64,000 bases of DNA from assembly GCA_016708025.1 (NCBI GenBank), contig JADJGQ010000002.1, positions 868,001-932,000 of the forward strand, written 5' to 3'. Source of the stretch: a bacterium (lineage in GTDB: Bacteria > Zixibacteria > MSB-5A5 > GN15 > FEB-12). Shown here piece by piece: positions 25,153 through 34,372 of this stretch. The notes below the pieces were generated by a model. That model did no database searches. It had not been told where the DNA came from and worked only from the letters and a program-made list of their open reading frames with translations. Numbering within the stretch: the first letter of the stretch is position 1; each line of letters starts with the position of its first letter. The position numbers and the translations under genes were made by a program.

Positions 25153-26511
25153 TTAACCCAATGAGATACCGAGGTTGTCAATTTGCTTCCGCATATTGGC
25201 TGGGTCCTTGCCGAACTCTCTCGCCACTTTGCTGACATTCCCTTTGTGCCGATCCAGCGCCTTGACTATCAGGATCCGCTTGAAATCCTTGACCGCCTCA
25301 TCAAAATCGTTCGGGATACCGGCAGCCTTGTCGCCTATTTCGAGCTGGTTCAGGACATCCCGGCGGGAGATGAAGTATGAAGGGGTATCGGCCAGGAGTG
25401 CTTTGATTTTCTCATACAGTTCGCGGACATTGCCTCGCCAGTTATGCTCGATCAACAGATCGCGTCCCTCCTGGTCGAAATATTTGGGATCGATCCTGGC
25501 CTCATCGCAGTACTTCTCAACGAAGTAGTCTATTAAGGCCGGAATGTCTTCTCTTCGTTCGCGCAACGAGGGAAGCGAGATCACTGTCCCGCGTATGCGA
25601 AAATAGAGATCTGACCGAAATTTCCCCTGATCTACCATTCCGGCGAGATCGGCATTGGTCGCGCAGATCAAGCGGACATCGACCTGTTCAGTCTCGATCG
25701 CGCCGAGGCGGAGTATTTCTCCGCTTTCCAGAACTCGCAGGAGTTTGACCTGCGTGTTGTGATCGAGTTCTCCTATCTCGTCGAGAAAGACCGTTCCTTT
25801 GTTTGCATGCTGCAAAAGTCCGACCTTATCACTATTCGCGCCGGTAAAGGCCCCCTTGAAATGCCCAAACAACTCATCCGCGACCAGATCCGGCGCCTTC
25901 TGACCGCAGTTGTAGGCGACGATCGGTTGTCCAAAGCGGGGGCTGAGGCGGTGAATCGCTTTTGCCACCAGTTCTTTCCCCGTACCGGTTTCACCGAGGA
26001 TCAGCACTTTCTGGTCCTTGGGACCGATTTCGTCGATCTGGCGGTATATCTCCAGCATCTGGCGCGACTGTCCGACCATTTCGAACATCTCACGGGCATA
26101 GGCGATGAGCGTTTCCGGATGTGTTTTGAACAGCGAACTGCGAACCGCATTGCGCACGGCCGTTTCCAGTCGCTCGGGGTTCTCGTTCTTCCCAATATAG
26201 TCGTATTGCTGCTCTGCATCCCGCTGCTTGTGCGAGTATTCCCCCGGATAGCCAGTGTGAAAAATGATCGGGATGTCGAGCGGGATAGCCCGGATCCGTC
26301 GGGCCGTCTGAAAGCCATCCATCTTGGCCATGCGAATATCAAGAATGATCGCCGCGGTATCGGTGTGAGATCGAAGCTGATCGAGTGCTTCCTGACCGGA
26401 GGTCGCCACGACCACCTCGTATCGGTCCAGAAAAATTTCGCGAAGCGCTTCCAGCACCAGCGGATCATCATCGACGATAAGTATTTTTCCGCGAATCTTA
26501 CTCAGTGGCAC
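25153..26511 (-). CDS. Sigma54-dependent response regulator (NtrC family)
   Basis: 452 residues from GTG 26511, which has GGGAGGT 5 bases upstream and overlaps the histidine kinase stop by 14 bases. The longer open frame to 26805 only reads the kinase C-terminus out of frame. REC domain (about 8-125) with DDD at 14-16, phosphoacceptor D58 (ILDIRMAKMDG), FHTGY and K in YIGKN. AAA+ domain (about 150-385) with Walker A GETGTGKELVAKAI, the sigma54-contact loop GAFTGA and Walker B TVFLDEIGEL. Fis-type HTH (about 410-450, KGNVSKVAREFGKDPANMRK). It activates RpoN promoters when phosphorylated, probably by the adjacent kinase. Confidence 0.95.
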   Translation of the reverse strand: MPLSKIRGKILIVDDDPLVLEALREIFLDRYEVVVATSGQEALDQLRSHTDTAAIILDIRMAKMDGFQTARRIRAIPLDIPIIFHTGYPGEYSHKQRDAEQQYDYIGKNENPERLETAVRNAVRSSLFKTHPETLIAYAREMFEMVGQSRQMLEIYRQIDEIGPKDQKVLILGETGTGKELVAKAIHRLSPRFGQPIVAYNCGQKAPDLVADELFGHFKGAFTGANSDKVGLLQHANKGTVFLDEIGELDHNTQVKLLRVLESGEILRLGAIETEQVDVRLICATNADLAGMVDQGKFRSDLYFRIRGTVISLPSLRERREDIPALIDYFVEKYCDEARIDPKYFDQEGRDLLIEHNWRGNVRELYEKIKALLADTPSYFISRRDVLNQLEIGDKAAGIPNDFDEAVKDFKRILIVKALDRHKGNVSKVAREFGKDPANMRKQIDNLGISLG

Positions 26512-29500
26512 GTGTACCTCCCGCTTCCGCGTTAAAGCGCGGAAGCATGATGTCAAAACTTGTTCCATGTCCATGTCCGGAAGTGACCTTGATCGAGCCT
26601 CCGTACATCTCAGCAATTTTCTTTGCCATCGCCAATCCAATACCGGTTCCGCTGCGCGGTTTGGTGCTGAAAAAGGCGTTAAATATCCGGGGTAGGTTCT
26701 CGGCAGGGATCCCGGGACCATTGTCTGCAACCCGGATCGATACCTGATCCCGAGTGGTCCGCGCCGTGATCGAGATGAGCGGTTGTTCCGTTTCGTGCAG
26801 CGCATCGATCGCGTTGACCACCAGGTTATTCAGCAGGCTGTTGAAATGCGGCACGCTGCAGGCAACCACAGCGTCCGGGGAGATATTCGAGTCGACGCGA
26901 ACTCCGTGTCTTTCACAGCGAGCTCGATTTTGCTCAATGATCTCTGTGACCAGATTGCCGACAGAGACTTCTTCGATCTTTCGATTCGCTTCCAGCCGCG
27001 AGTAATGGGTCACCGATTCGGTCATATGGATCGCCCGGGCGATCGCCTGTTCGGCCAGTCCCAGAAGCTTGAGGTCTCGCTCGGCCTCTTCGCCAGAGCC
27101 TGATCTTCCTTCCAGCCGCTCACGCATTTTGTAGAGGCAGGTAGTGGCAGGGAAGAGGGAGTTGTAGATCTCGTGCGAAACACCTCCCGCGATCTCACGG
27201 ACCTGCTGGTAACGCTCCTGGTAGATCCGCTGGAGCTCGGCTTCCGCATGAACTCGATCAGTGATGTCGATGGTCGTTCCCAACACACAGGTCTGGCCCA
27301 TGAACTGGATCACTTTTGCGGAGTAATCAACCCACCGATACTCACCATCTTTGCGAACTATCTTGACCTCGTAACGTGGGGGGACCTCGTTCCCAGCCAG
27401 CCGGTCCCGGCCGCGCTGAGTCACCAATTGCCTGAAGTCGGGGTGGATGACTTCCCAGAAACTCATTTTCAGCAATTCATCGAGACTGTACCCCGTGATA
27501 CGCGTTGACGCGGGGTTGCAGTAGAGAAGGCGGTCGGCTCCAAAGATAGTGATTCCTGCGGTCACGGACTCAGCAACAGCTCGGAATTTCGCTTCACTCT
27601 CGCGCAGACTGAGTTCGATCTGGTGTCGGGCCGTGATATCCAGCCAGGTCGCCTGGATAAGGACCCGATCAGGCGCCTGGATCCGCCGAGCCAGTGCCTC
27701 GAGCCGCTTGGGAGTCCCCTTGAAAGTCGTGATTTCGGATTCAAATTGGGCCGGTGCGTCACCACCCGTGAGGCGGCGGCGGATTCTATCCATCCATGCC
27801 ACGACATTCTCTTCTCCGACCAGAGCCTTGAGAAAGGCCGGCATCGGCATAGATATAAGTTCGTGTACATCGATCTCCAGCATACGGGCGAGTTGCTCGT
27901 TGGCATACAGCACCTGAACATCGTCGTACTGCAGTATCCCCAGATTGGAGTGCTCGGTCAAACCGCGGAATTTTTCCTCACTCTCCCGGAGTGCTTCTTC
28001 GGCGCGCATTCGTTCGGTAATGTCCTGATATGTGCCCAGCACACCCACCACGGTACCATCGGGATCTCGAAGCGGCACTTTGCTGGTCAGGAGGTGAATG
28101 ATCTCACCAGTTGGCGTAGTCTGCGGTTCTTCGATCAGCAGCTTCGGCTCTCCACTCTCGATCACCGCACGGTCGTCGGCCCGATAAAGATCAGCTTGTG
28201 CCCGCCAGACCATGCTATAATCATCTTTGCCGATGATCTCTTCCGGGGTGTTGAATCCCGCATCTCGCGCAAACTGTGAATTGCATCCCAGGTAAAGCCC
28301 TCGCTTGTCTTTCCAGAATACCCGCGCCGGGATCGAGTCGAGCACGATACCAAGGAACTCACGTGAGGCCCTCAATTCTTCCGTGGCGATTTTCTTCTCC
28401 GTAATATCGATCATAACTGTCAGAAAGAACTCTGTTTCCTGACTTCGGATAACTTCCCCGCTGAAGAGGCCGTGGAGTATCACTCCGTCTTTGCGGCGGA
28501 CTCGCATTTCAATATCTGTGATCCGGCCGGTCTGTCTCAAGCGCCGACCGGCGGCAGATTGCTGATCAATATCAACGAAGATAGACAACTCACTCGGTGT
28601 GTGGCCGATCACTTCATCCCGATCATGGCCGATCGTTTGCAGGAACGAATCGTTGACATCGACAAAACGCCCATGTGTAGTGTCCGTCAGTGCCATGAGA
28701 GCCGGATTGAATTGAAAAAGCTGCTGGAACAGCATTTTGGCTTCCTGTTCGGCACTCAAGTCCTTACTGAGGCCAAAGAGACACTCGGAACCATACCATC
28801 TGCCGAACCAGAGGCGAGTCTCGACTGAGACCAACGATCCATTCTTTTTCAGCAAGGGGAGTGGGCAGTCATTGCGCTTTCCCCGCAGGATAGCATCGAT
28901 CAGACTCAGTGCCTCCTCCCGACGATCCGCGGGATGCAGGTCGACCAGCTTCATCGTCGTGAGCTCTTCACTTGAATAGCCAAGCTTGGTCCGGAGTGCC
29001 CTATTGGTCAGAAGGATGCGACCAGCTCTATCGGCCACGATCAGCATATCGCCGATCGTCTCAAAAAACGCTCTGAAATTGGACTCACTATCCCGAAGGG
29101 CCTGCTCGGAGCGTTTTCGATCTGAGATGTTGCGGACGATCGCCAGGACTTCCGAAGGTCCGCTAGCCACGATGCGTGCTTCGTAGTCCTCGAAACGATT
29201 TCCCACCGGCAACTGGTATTCAAGGTACTGAGTCTCTCCGTTACTTAGCACCTTAACGATCGCTCCATGCACCATCTCGGCCAGCGGCGGAGGCAGAACG
29301 TCCCGTGCAGGTTTTCCGAGGAACTGATCACCGGGAGAAAAGAGCTCGGATTGTCGACTCGCCTGATAATCAAGGAATATGCCGTCAGCCGTCATCCTGA
29401 ACATCAGGTCCGGTGTGGCATTAAGCATCGCGTCATTGCGGGCTTCAGCCTTTTTCAGCGCATTGATCGCATGTCGGCGCCGGATATTCACCACAACCAA

Positions 29501-30934
29501 TTGAATTGACACCAGGAAGAGGGCAATGACAAACCAGGTGCGATAACGCCAGAGCAACGCAACCAATCGCTGCGACCATGGTTTCGCCTGCAGATTGCCG
29601 ACCAGGAATCCGTTTCCGGCATTGGTGACAAACATGGTGACGCCGCCGGTTGAATCGAGCGCGGCCGGAAGCAGTTCGCTGGCAATGCCTGGAAGGTACC
29701 CGCGGCATTCCCATCCCTTGCTGTACAAAACAGACCCGCCCTCCACGACAAACTGCAGGACCGTCTCCCCGGATTTTGGGAGTTGGAACTGAGTGAGGTA
29801 CTGCCCCAGGTTTGCCCCGGTGATGCGGGCGAGCGGTTGGAGTGACAGATCGAAAATCGACGCGTCTCCTCCGGTGCCGATCAAAAGGATCTCCGGTCGT
29901 TCGTCGCCTATCAGGTCGACCAACTCAAGGAAGGCGGTCCTCTCTTGAACTGCTATGGACTGTCGGAGAGTCCCATCTGCGTCAATGATAGAGAGCCAGT
30001 CATTGGAAGAATCGCCTGACTGACCGGGAAACTCAAATTGGTGAATGAGCGCATACAGCGTGTCACCGGGGAGGGTGCGAATAGATACGCTGGCGAATTT
30101 CGGGGCGAGACGATAATTAAAGATGATCTCGCCGCGTTGATTGAGGCGTGTCAGATAACCATACTGGTCATCGAAATTCGGATCCGTGACGCCGTTCTCC
30201 GGGCCATAGGCGCAAACAAGTATCCCCGGATCGATCGAATCAAAACAGCTAACTGTATTGCCGGGGGTAGCCGAGGCCGCCATCGGCATGGACCACTCCA
30301 CCACCATCCGCTCGATATCAATGCAGTAATAGACCCGCGGTCGTTTGTCGCGGCCAACCATCAGGTAGAAAAACAGCTCGGTCGTACCGTCGTAATCATA
30401 ATCAAAGCTGGCGATATGATAGGGGGATGGTATCCATTTGCCATTGCCGGTCTGATCGACTCCGGTAGTCAGAAAGAGCATATCGAACTTGTTGGAGCCG
30501 GGGAAATTGCGGGCAATGAACGCGGAATCATTGCGAAACCCTATCAATGCGACACCATCACGCCGATTTACGGAGTCACGGAAGAGGCAATAATCACTGA
30601 TCGTCAGGAAAACCGGGTCCTGGGAGAGCGTGCGGTTGTCGGGGAGCGAATTCACAAAAATCGAGGCGGCATCATCCTGATTGATGGCACAGTTTGAGAC
30701 AAAGATGTACGCGATGGAATCTGATGCGGTACGGCGCGTGGTGAGAAGTCGAGCGGGGCGATTGACCGACATCTGATTTTCGGTATGGCTGGACTCGATG
30801 AAGTGAGTGACACCATACGGCAATAGAGTGGTATCGCCGATCGGATCGGGCTCGATCACTTGTTGGGCGGATGTCATGCCAGCCGTCAGCGAGTAGACAA
30901 GCCAGACAATCAGAAGACGCGCCAAAGAAACCAT
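26498..30934 (-). CDS. Membrane histidine kinase with extracytoplasmic sensor and six PAS domains
   Basis: 1478 residues. Signal peptide (to about 23), a large periplasmic region (about 25-460) of beta-rich, FG-GAP/propeller-like character ('ASFDYDYDGTTELFFYL', DADGTLRQSIAVQ, LIGDERPEILLIGTGGD), one membrane helix (about 468-488), then six PAS units of about 120 residues each (for example SNFRAFFETIGDMLIVADRAG, EAKFRAVAESVTAGITIF). The transmitter has H-box GGVSHEIYN, N-box NNLVVNAIDAL, G1 VADNGPGIP, F-box FNAFFSTK and G2 GTGIGLAMAKKI. It phosphorylates the translationally overlapping NtrC-type regulator. The stack of PAS domains suggests several internal ligands or redox signals in addition to the external sensor. 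Confidence 0.93.
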   Translation of the reverse strand: MVSLARLLIVWLVYSLTAGMTSAQQVIEPDPIGDTTLLPYGVTHFIESSHTENQMSVNRPARLLTTRRTASDSIAYIFVSNCAINQDDAASIFVNSLPDNRTLSQDPVFLTISDYCLFRDSVNRRDGVALIGFRNDSAFIARNFPGSNKFDMLFLTTGVDQTGNGKWIPSPYHIASFDYDYDGTTELFFYLMVGRDKRPRVYYCIDIERMVVEWSMPMAASATPGNTVSCFDSIDPGILVCAYGPENGVTDPNFDDQYGYLTRLNQRGEIIFNYRLAPKFASVSIRTLPGDTLYALIHQFEFPGQSGDSSNDWLSIIDADGTLRQSIAVQERTAFLELVDLIGDERPEILLIGTGGDASIFDLSLQPLARITGANLGQYLTQFQLPKSGETVLQFVVEGGSVLYSKGWECRGYLPGIASELLPAALDSTGGVTMFVTNAGNGFLVGNLQAKPWSQRLVALLWRYRTWFVIALFLVSIQLVVVNIRRRHAINALKKAEARNDAMLNATPDLMFRMTADGIFLDYQASRQSELFSPGDQFLGKPARDVLPPPLAEMVHGAIVKVLSNGETQYLEYQLPVGNRFEDYEARIVASGPSEVLAIVRNISDRKRSEQALRDSESNFRAFFETIGDMLIVADRAGRILLTNRALRTKLGYSSEELTTMKLVDLHPADRREEALSLIDAILRGKRNDCPLPLLKKNGSLVSVETRLWFGRWYGSECLFGLSKDLSAEQEAKMLFQQLFQFNPALMALTDTTHGRFVDVNDSFLQTIGHDRDEVIGHTPSELSIFVDIDQQSAAGRRLRQTGRITDIEMRVRRKDGVILHGLFSGEVIRSQETEFFLTVMIDITEKKIATEELRASREFLGIVLDSIPARVFWKDKRGLYLGCNSQFARDAGFNTPEEIIGKDDYSMVWRAQADLYRADDRAVIESGEPKLLIEEPQTTPTGEIIHLLTSKVPLRDPDGTVVGVLGTYQDITERMRAEEALRESEEKFRGLTEHSNLGILQYDDVQVLYANEQLARMLEIDVHELISMPMPAFLKALVGEENVVAWMDRIRRRLTGGDAPAQFESEITTFKGTPKRLEALARRIQAPDRVLIQATWLDITARHQIELSLRESEAKFRAVAESVTAGITIFGADRLLYCNPASTRITGYSLDELLKMSFWEVIHPDFRQLVTQRGRDRLAGNEVPPRYEVKIVRKDGEYRWVDYSAKVIQFMGQTCVLGTTIDITDRVHAEAELQRIYQERYQQVREIAGGVSHEIYNSLFPATTCLYKMRERLEGRSGSGEEAERDLKLLGLAEQAIARAIHMTESVTHYSRLEANRKIEEVSVGNLVTEIIEQNRARCERHGVRVDSNISPDAVVACSVPHFNSLLNNLVVNAIDALHETEQPLISITARTTRDQVSIRVADNGPGIPAENLPRIFNAFFSTKPRSGTGIGLAMAKKIAEMYGGSIKVTSGHGHGTSFDIMLPRFNAEAGGTRATE

Positions 30935-30990
30935 GTCCCCTACTCGTTTTCCCCTCAGCCCCGTTGCAGACAGGTTACGTTCGCCGACGG

Positions 30991-32298
30991 TTAGATTCGT
31001 TCATATGGATAGACTATGAACAATATAAGGGATAACAGGAACAAAATCCAGATGCCTGCGTGAAGTTCTCGCGCTCGACCGGAGAATAGCTTGCAGACGA
31101 CATAGAGGACAAAACCGGACGCAATCCCAAAGCCGATATTGTAGGTGAAGGTCATTAGCGCGATCGTCGCCACCGCTGGAAAAAGCTCGGTATAGTCGTC
31201 ATACGGGAGGTGGCGAAGGGGGGCCATCATCAGGAATCCAACTATGACCAGCGCGGCTCCATAGGCAACTGCCGGAACGGCCATGTAGATCGGTGCCAGA
31301 AAGAGCGAAACCAGGAAAAGCCCGGCCGTTATCAGGGAGGCAAAGCCGGTCCGCGCTCCGGACTCGATACCGGCGGCCGATTCAATGTACGCCCCGGAAG
31401 TGGAGGTGCCGACCAGAGCGGCGGCAGTAGTGGCCATCGCGTCAGCCATCATCGGCTTTTCGATCTCAGGCAGATTATTGTGGGCATCCAGAAGTCCCGC
31501 CCGAGCAGAGAGGCCGATCAGAGTCCCCATGGTGTCCACAAATGCCAGGATAAACAAGACGAGAATGATAGGGAAGAATTCAGGGGTTAATGCCCCCGCG
31601 ATATCCAATTTACCAATGATCGGCGCCAGTGAGGGAGGGGCGGATAGAATGCTCTCCGGAAATGGGGAGACGTTAAATGCGAATGCAAGCAGAGTGGTAA
31701 CCAGCATGCCGATCAGGATCGCACCTGGAATGCGGCGGATGATCAGGACCGCGATCAGCAAAACTGCTGTGAGTGCCAGCAGTGGCCCGACGGCGGAAAG
31801 ATCACCGATCTTGACTGGCGCACCGGGGACACCGAGTCGAACCAGGCCAGCCTCGTTCAGTCCGATAAACATGATGAAAAAGCCGATTCCGGCGGCAAAA
31901 GCTCGTTTGAGATTCTCAGGAATGGCGCCTGCGATCCACCCCCTAATCCCAAAGAGAGTGATGACGATAAAGATCACGCCACTCAGAAAGAGAGCACCCA
32001 GCGCGGTCTGCCAGGCGAACCCCATCCCCAGACAGACAGTATAGGCTATGAACGCGTTTTCTCCCATATATGGCGCAATGGCAAACGGACGGCGCGCGTA
32101 GAGTGCCATCAAAAGCGTGCCAAAGGCGGCGATCAGGATTGTCGCTGTCGTACCGGCCTCGCGCGGGATCCCGCCGGCACTGAGGATCGCCGGATTGACG
32201 ATGACGATATACGCCATCGCAAAAAACGTGGTGATGCCACCAAGGGTCTCTTGTCGGAATGAGGTCTGATGTTCAGCGAAGCGAAAGAAGCGTTTCAT
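30991..32298 (-). CDS. NCS2/AzgA-family purine (adenine/guanine/hypoxanthine) permease
   Basis: 435 residues, about 12-14 hydrophobic segments. The sequence follows the AzgA-like clade: 'FRQETLGGITTFFAMAYIVIVNPAIL' at the N-terminus, APYMGENAFIAYTVC in helix 3, LVGTSTSGAYIESAAGIESGARTGFASL near helix 10, then SLFLAPIYMAVPAVAYGAALV. AzgA proteins import purine bases with protons. No purine riboswitch is visible upstream. It lies 56 bases before the histidine kinase on the same strand; co-transcription is possible but no functional link is evident. Confidence 0.92.
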   Translation of the reverse strand: MKRFFRFAEHQTSFRQETLGGITTFFAMAYIVIVNPAILSAGGIPREAGTTATILIAAFGTLLMALYARRPFAIAPYMGENAFIAYTVCLGMGFAWQTALGALFLSGVIFIVITLFGIRGWIAGAIPENLKRAFAAGIGFFIMFIGLNEAGLVRLGVPGAPVKIGDLSAVGPLLALTAVLLIAVLIIRRIPGAILIGMLVTTLLAFAFNVSPFPESILSAPPSLAPIIGKLDIAGALTPEFFPIILVLFILAFVDTMGTLIGLSARAGLLDAHNNLPEIEKPMMADAMATTAAALVGTSTSGAYIESAAGIESGARTGFASLITAGLFLVSLFLAPIYMAVPAVAYGAALVIVGFLMMAPLRHLPYDDYTELFPAVATIALMTFTYNIGFGIASGFVLYVVCKLFSGRARELHAGIWILFLLSLILFIVYPYERI

Positions 32299-32401
32299 CG
32301 AAACGTCCCAGACTGGTCAATTTCAGTTTGTGATAAAGCTAGGGCGATGGAACGGTTGTGACAAGCCTTTTTCGGGAGTTGATCAGGCGTCATACCGAAA
32401 A

Positions 32402-32427
32402 GAAAAAGGCGGCCCAATGGCCGCCTT
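32402..32427 (-). terminator. Rho-independent terminator after the orphan PilX gene
   Basis: On the minus strand AAGGCGGCC (32427-32419) pairs with GGCCGCCTT (32414-32406) and is followed by TTTCT. It separates the pilin-like gene from the downstream permease. Confidence 0.85.
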
Positions 32428-32452
32428 CTCCGAAAATAATGTGATCATAGGG

Positions 32453-34141
32453 TCACTGTATATCTTCATTCCGATAGGCAATATGTTCCTGCTTCCAGCC
32501 GATACGGCGGAATACCAGAATGCAGGGTGACTGCGGCGGCTGATTAGCCGGGTCATTCAGATCGGTATCGAAGGCCCAATCGCGCCGCGGCGGTTCGTAG
32601 TAATCGAGCGACCAGTCACCGTCGGCCTGCTCAGATTGCCAGAGGTTGATCATTGAACCGCGGATAGTGGCAGTTCGCGTACCACCCCAATACTCAAGGA
32701 AACGCGGGAGGTTTTCCAGCCCGCCGCCATAGTTGGAACTGGTCGGTTCCGTGTCACCGGTGATCATACAGACATTGACGGTGGTTGCCACGGCCGTGCG
32801 GCTGCTCGTGGAGAGATTCCCTTTGGTATCGTCCCAGTTGCCGGAGAGAATGGTATAGGCATCGGCAATGATCGCGGCAGGCTTCTTATTCACCGTATTG
32901 TAGTGCCCAAACGTGTAAACCGGATTGTTACTGGCGACCGTCAGCGCGGCTCCGAGCGTTGTCGCGTTTTTCAGGCGAAGCGCCGGCCACTTGCTGGCAG
33001 TCAGTGAATCCGAGAAGTAGAGCACGCCGTTGGACGGGCCGTAGCCATTAGCATACAACGCGGCCACGTCGAGATCCGTTACGTCGACGTTCTTACCTTC
33101 CCGCTTGTCATAGAACTTGTCGCTGACCTGGGTGATGATCCCCTTGGTGGTCATATCGGCGGTGACATCGGTCCAGGTGGAGCCGGAGAGTTTATACGCT
33201 TTGCCGTTGATGAATTTCAACGTCGCTTTGAGCTCATACGAATCATCGTTGCCCGATGCCGGTTCGATCATCTTTCGAAGGTCGCTGCTATTGGTGAGCG
33301 GTAGTCTCAATTCTTCCTGACCAAAGGCCTGGTCCTGGACTTTCCCTCCCCAGCGCGATTGAGCCTGATCGTGCCAGTCGGAAACTCGGGCATCCAGCCA
33401 GCCGCTTCCGGATTTCATATTCTGGTAAAGTCCGACTCGATCCTTGATGAATACATTGCCGCTGCTCGACCCTGAGTACAGACCGCTCTTGAGACCATGG
33501 TAGATACTCCCGGAGGCCGACACCCAACTATCAAAGCGAAGGTTGGTCAATGCCTGGATATACATGCTGCCGTTCACATGGACGCGACCGTTGATGATCA
33601 TGTCATACATCGGCGTGGTCTGGAAGTCATCGTTGTAAAAAACCGCGAATTGGAAGATCGGAACTTGTGCGGCTTCAAACTCCTGAACGACATCTTCGCG
33701 GGTGCCGTCTTGTGCATACATTGCCGTGGAGCGGATCGTATACGTCTTTACCAGCGCATGTAATCCAACCAGATTTCCGTCAGACAATCGCTCCTGGGTA
33801 GTCCCTTCATCGATCGTTTCGTACGTCACTTCGCAGTCATTCAGACTTTCAGAGCCTTCGGGAAGGTTCACGGGCGGAAGTCCGGTATCTTCGTACTCGG
33901 CCTGGATCTGGGCAACCGCGATCTCCAGCCCGGCCTCAGCCGCGTAAAACGCCTTGCTGTCATGGAGCTGGTTGCCGGCGACCTTGACTTCATCATCGGA
34001 GGTCGACAGCGCGGCAAGCCCGATCAGGGTGAGCATGCCAACCATGATCAGGGCGACCAAGGTTGCCATCCCCGCCTGATTTTCGGTGTACCGAACGACA
34101 GACAAGCGCAAGCCGCGAGGGATCAGTGATGAGATTCTCAT
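32453..34141 (-). CDS. PilX-like type IV pilus minor pilin/assembly protein, orphan paralogue
   Basis: 562 residues from ATG 34141 (a TTG at 34153 is possible). The N-terminus is GMATLVALIMVGMLTLIGLAAL followed by STSDDEVKVAGNQLHDSKAFYAAEAGLE, the PilX_N signature of a pilin-like hydrophobic helix, but without a clear prepilin cleavage Glu at +5. The remainder is a large beta-rich ectodomain with 'INGRVHVNGSMYIQA' and 'ADMTTKGIITQVSDKFYDKREGKNVDVTDLDVAALYANGYGPSNGVLYFSD'. It is clearly paralogous over its whole length to the protein at 61772-63433, which sits in a pilin operon, whereas this copy stands alone between a terminator and a divergent MFS gene. It may be an alternative tip or adhesin component. 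Confidence 0.88.
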   Translation of the reverse strand: MRISSLIPRGLRLSVVRYTENQAGMATLVALIMVGMLTLIGLAALSTSDDEVKVAGNQLHDSKAFYAAEAGLEIAVAQIQAEYEDTGLPPVNLPEGSESLNDCEVTYETIDEGTTQERLSDGNLVGLHALVKTYTIRSTAMYAQDGTREDVVQEFEAAQVPIFQFAVFYNDDFQTTPMYDMIINGRVHVNGSMYIQALTNLRFDSWVSASGSIYHGLKSGLYSGSSSGNVFIKDRVGLYQNMKSGSGWLDARVSDWHDQAQSRWGGKVQDQAFGQEELRLPLTNSSDLRKMIEPASGNDDSYELKATLKFINGKAYKLSGSTWTDVTADMTTKGIITQVSDKFYDKREGKNVDVTDLDVAALYANGYGPSNGVLYFSDSLTASKWPALRLKNATTLGAALTVASNNPVYTFGHYNTVNKKPAAIIADAYTILSGNWDDTKGNLSTSSRTAVATTVNVCMITGDTEPTSSNYGGGLENLPRFLEYWGGTRTATIRGSMINLWQSEQADGDWSLDYYEPPRRDWAFDTDLNDPANQPPQSPCILVFRRIGWKQEHIAYRNEDIQ

Positions 34142-34372
34142 AACTTTTACCAATGTTAAGTGTTCGGATTACGGGCGATCCGCCGGTATTATTCAGCACC
34201 GGATCCAGCGGCTCCTCTGCATTATATCGGACCTATTCTTGATAGATTTACCCCCCTCGCGAACCTCTGGGCCGGCGAGGTGGTTTGACTGGTAATTGAG
34301 CCCGGAATTGGACTTTGGCGGGAGTATCTGTCATTGCCTTGTCGGGTGGGCTGACTTACCATATTGAGAGAG

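Noticed and set aside
26512..26805. 98-codon N-terminal extension of the response regulator
   Set aside because: Reads the kinase C-terminus out of frame; GTG 26511 has GGGAGGT at good spacing.
32299..32400. Purine riboswitch upstream of the AzgA-type permease
   Set aside because: None of the conserved loop or junction bases are present.
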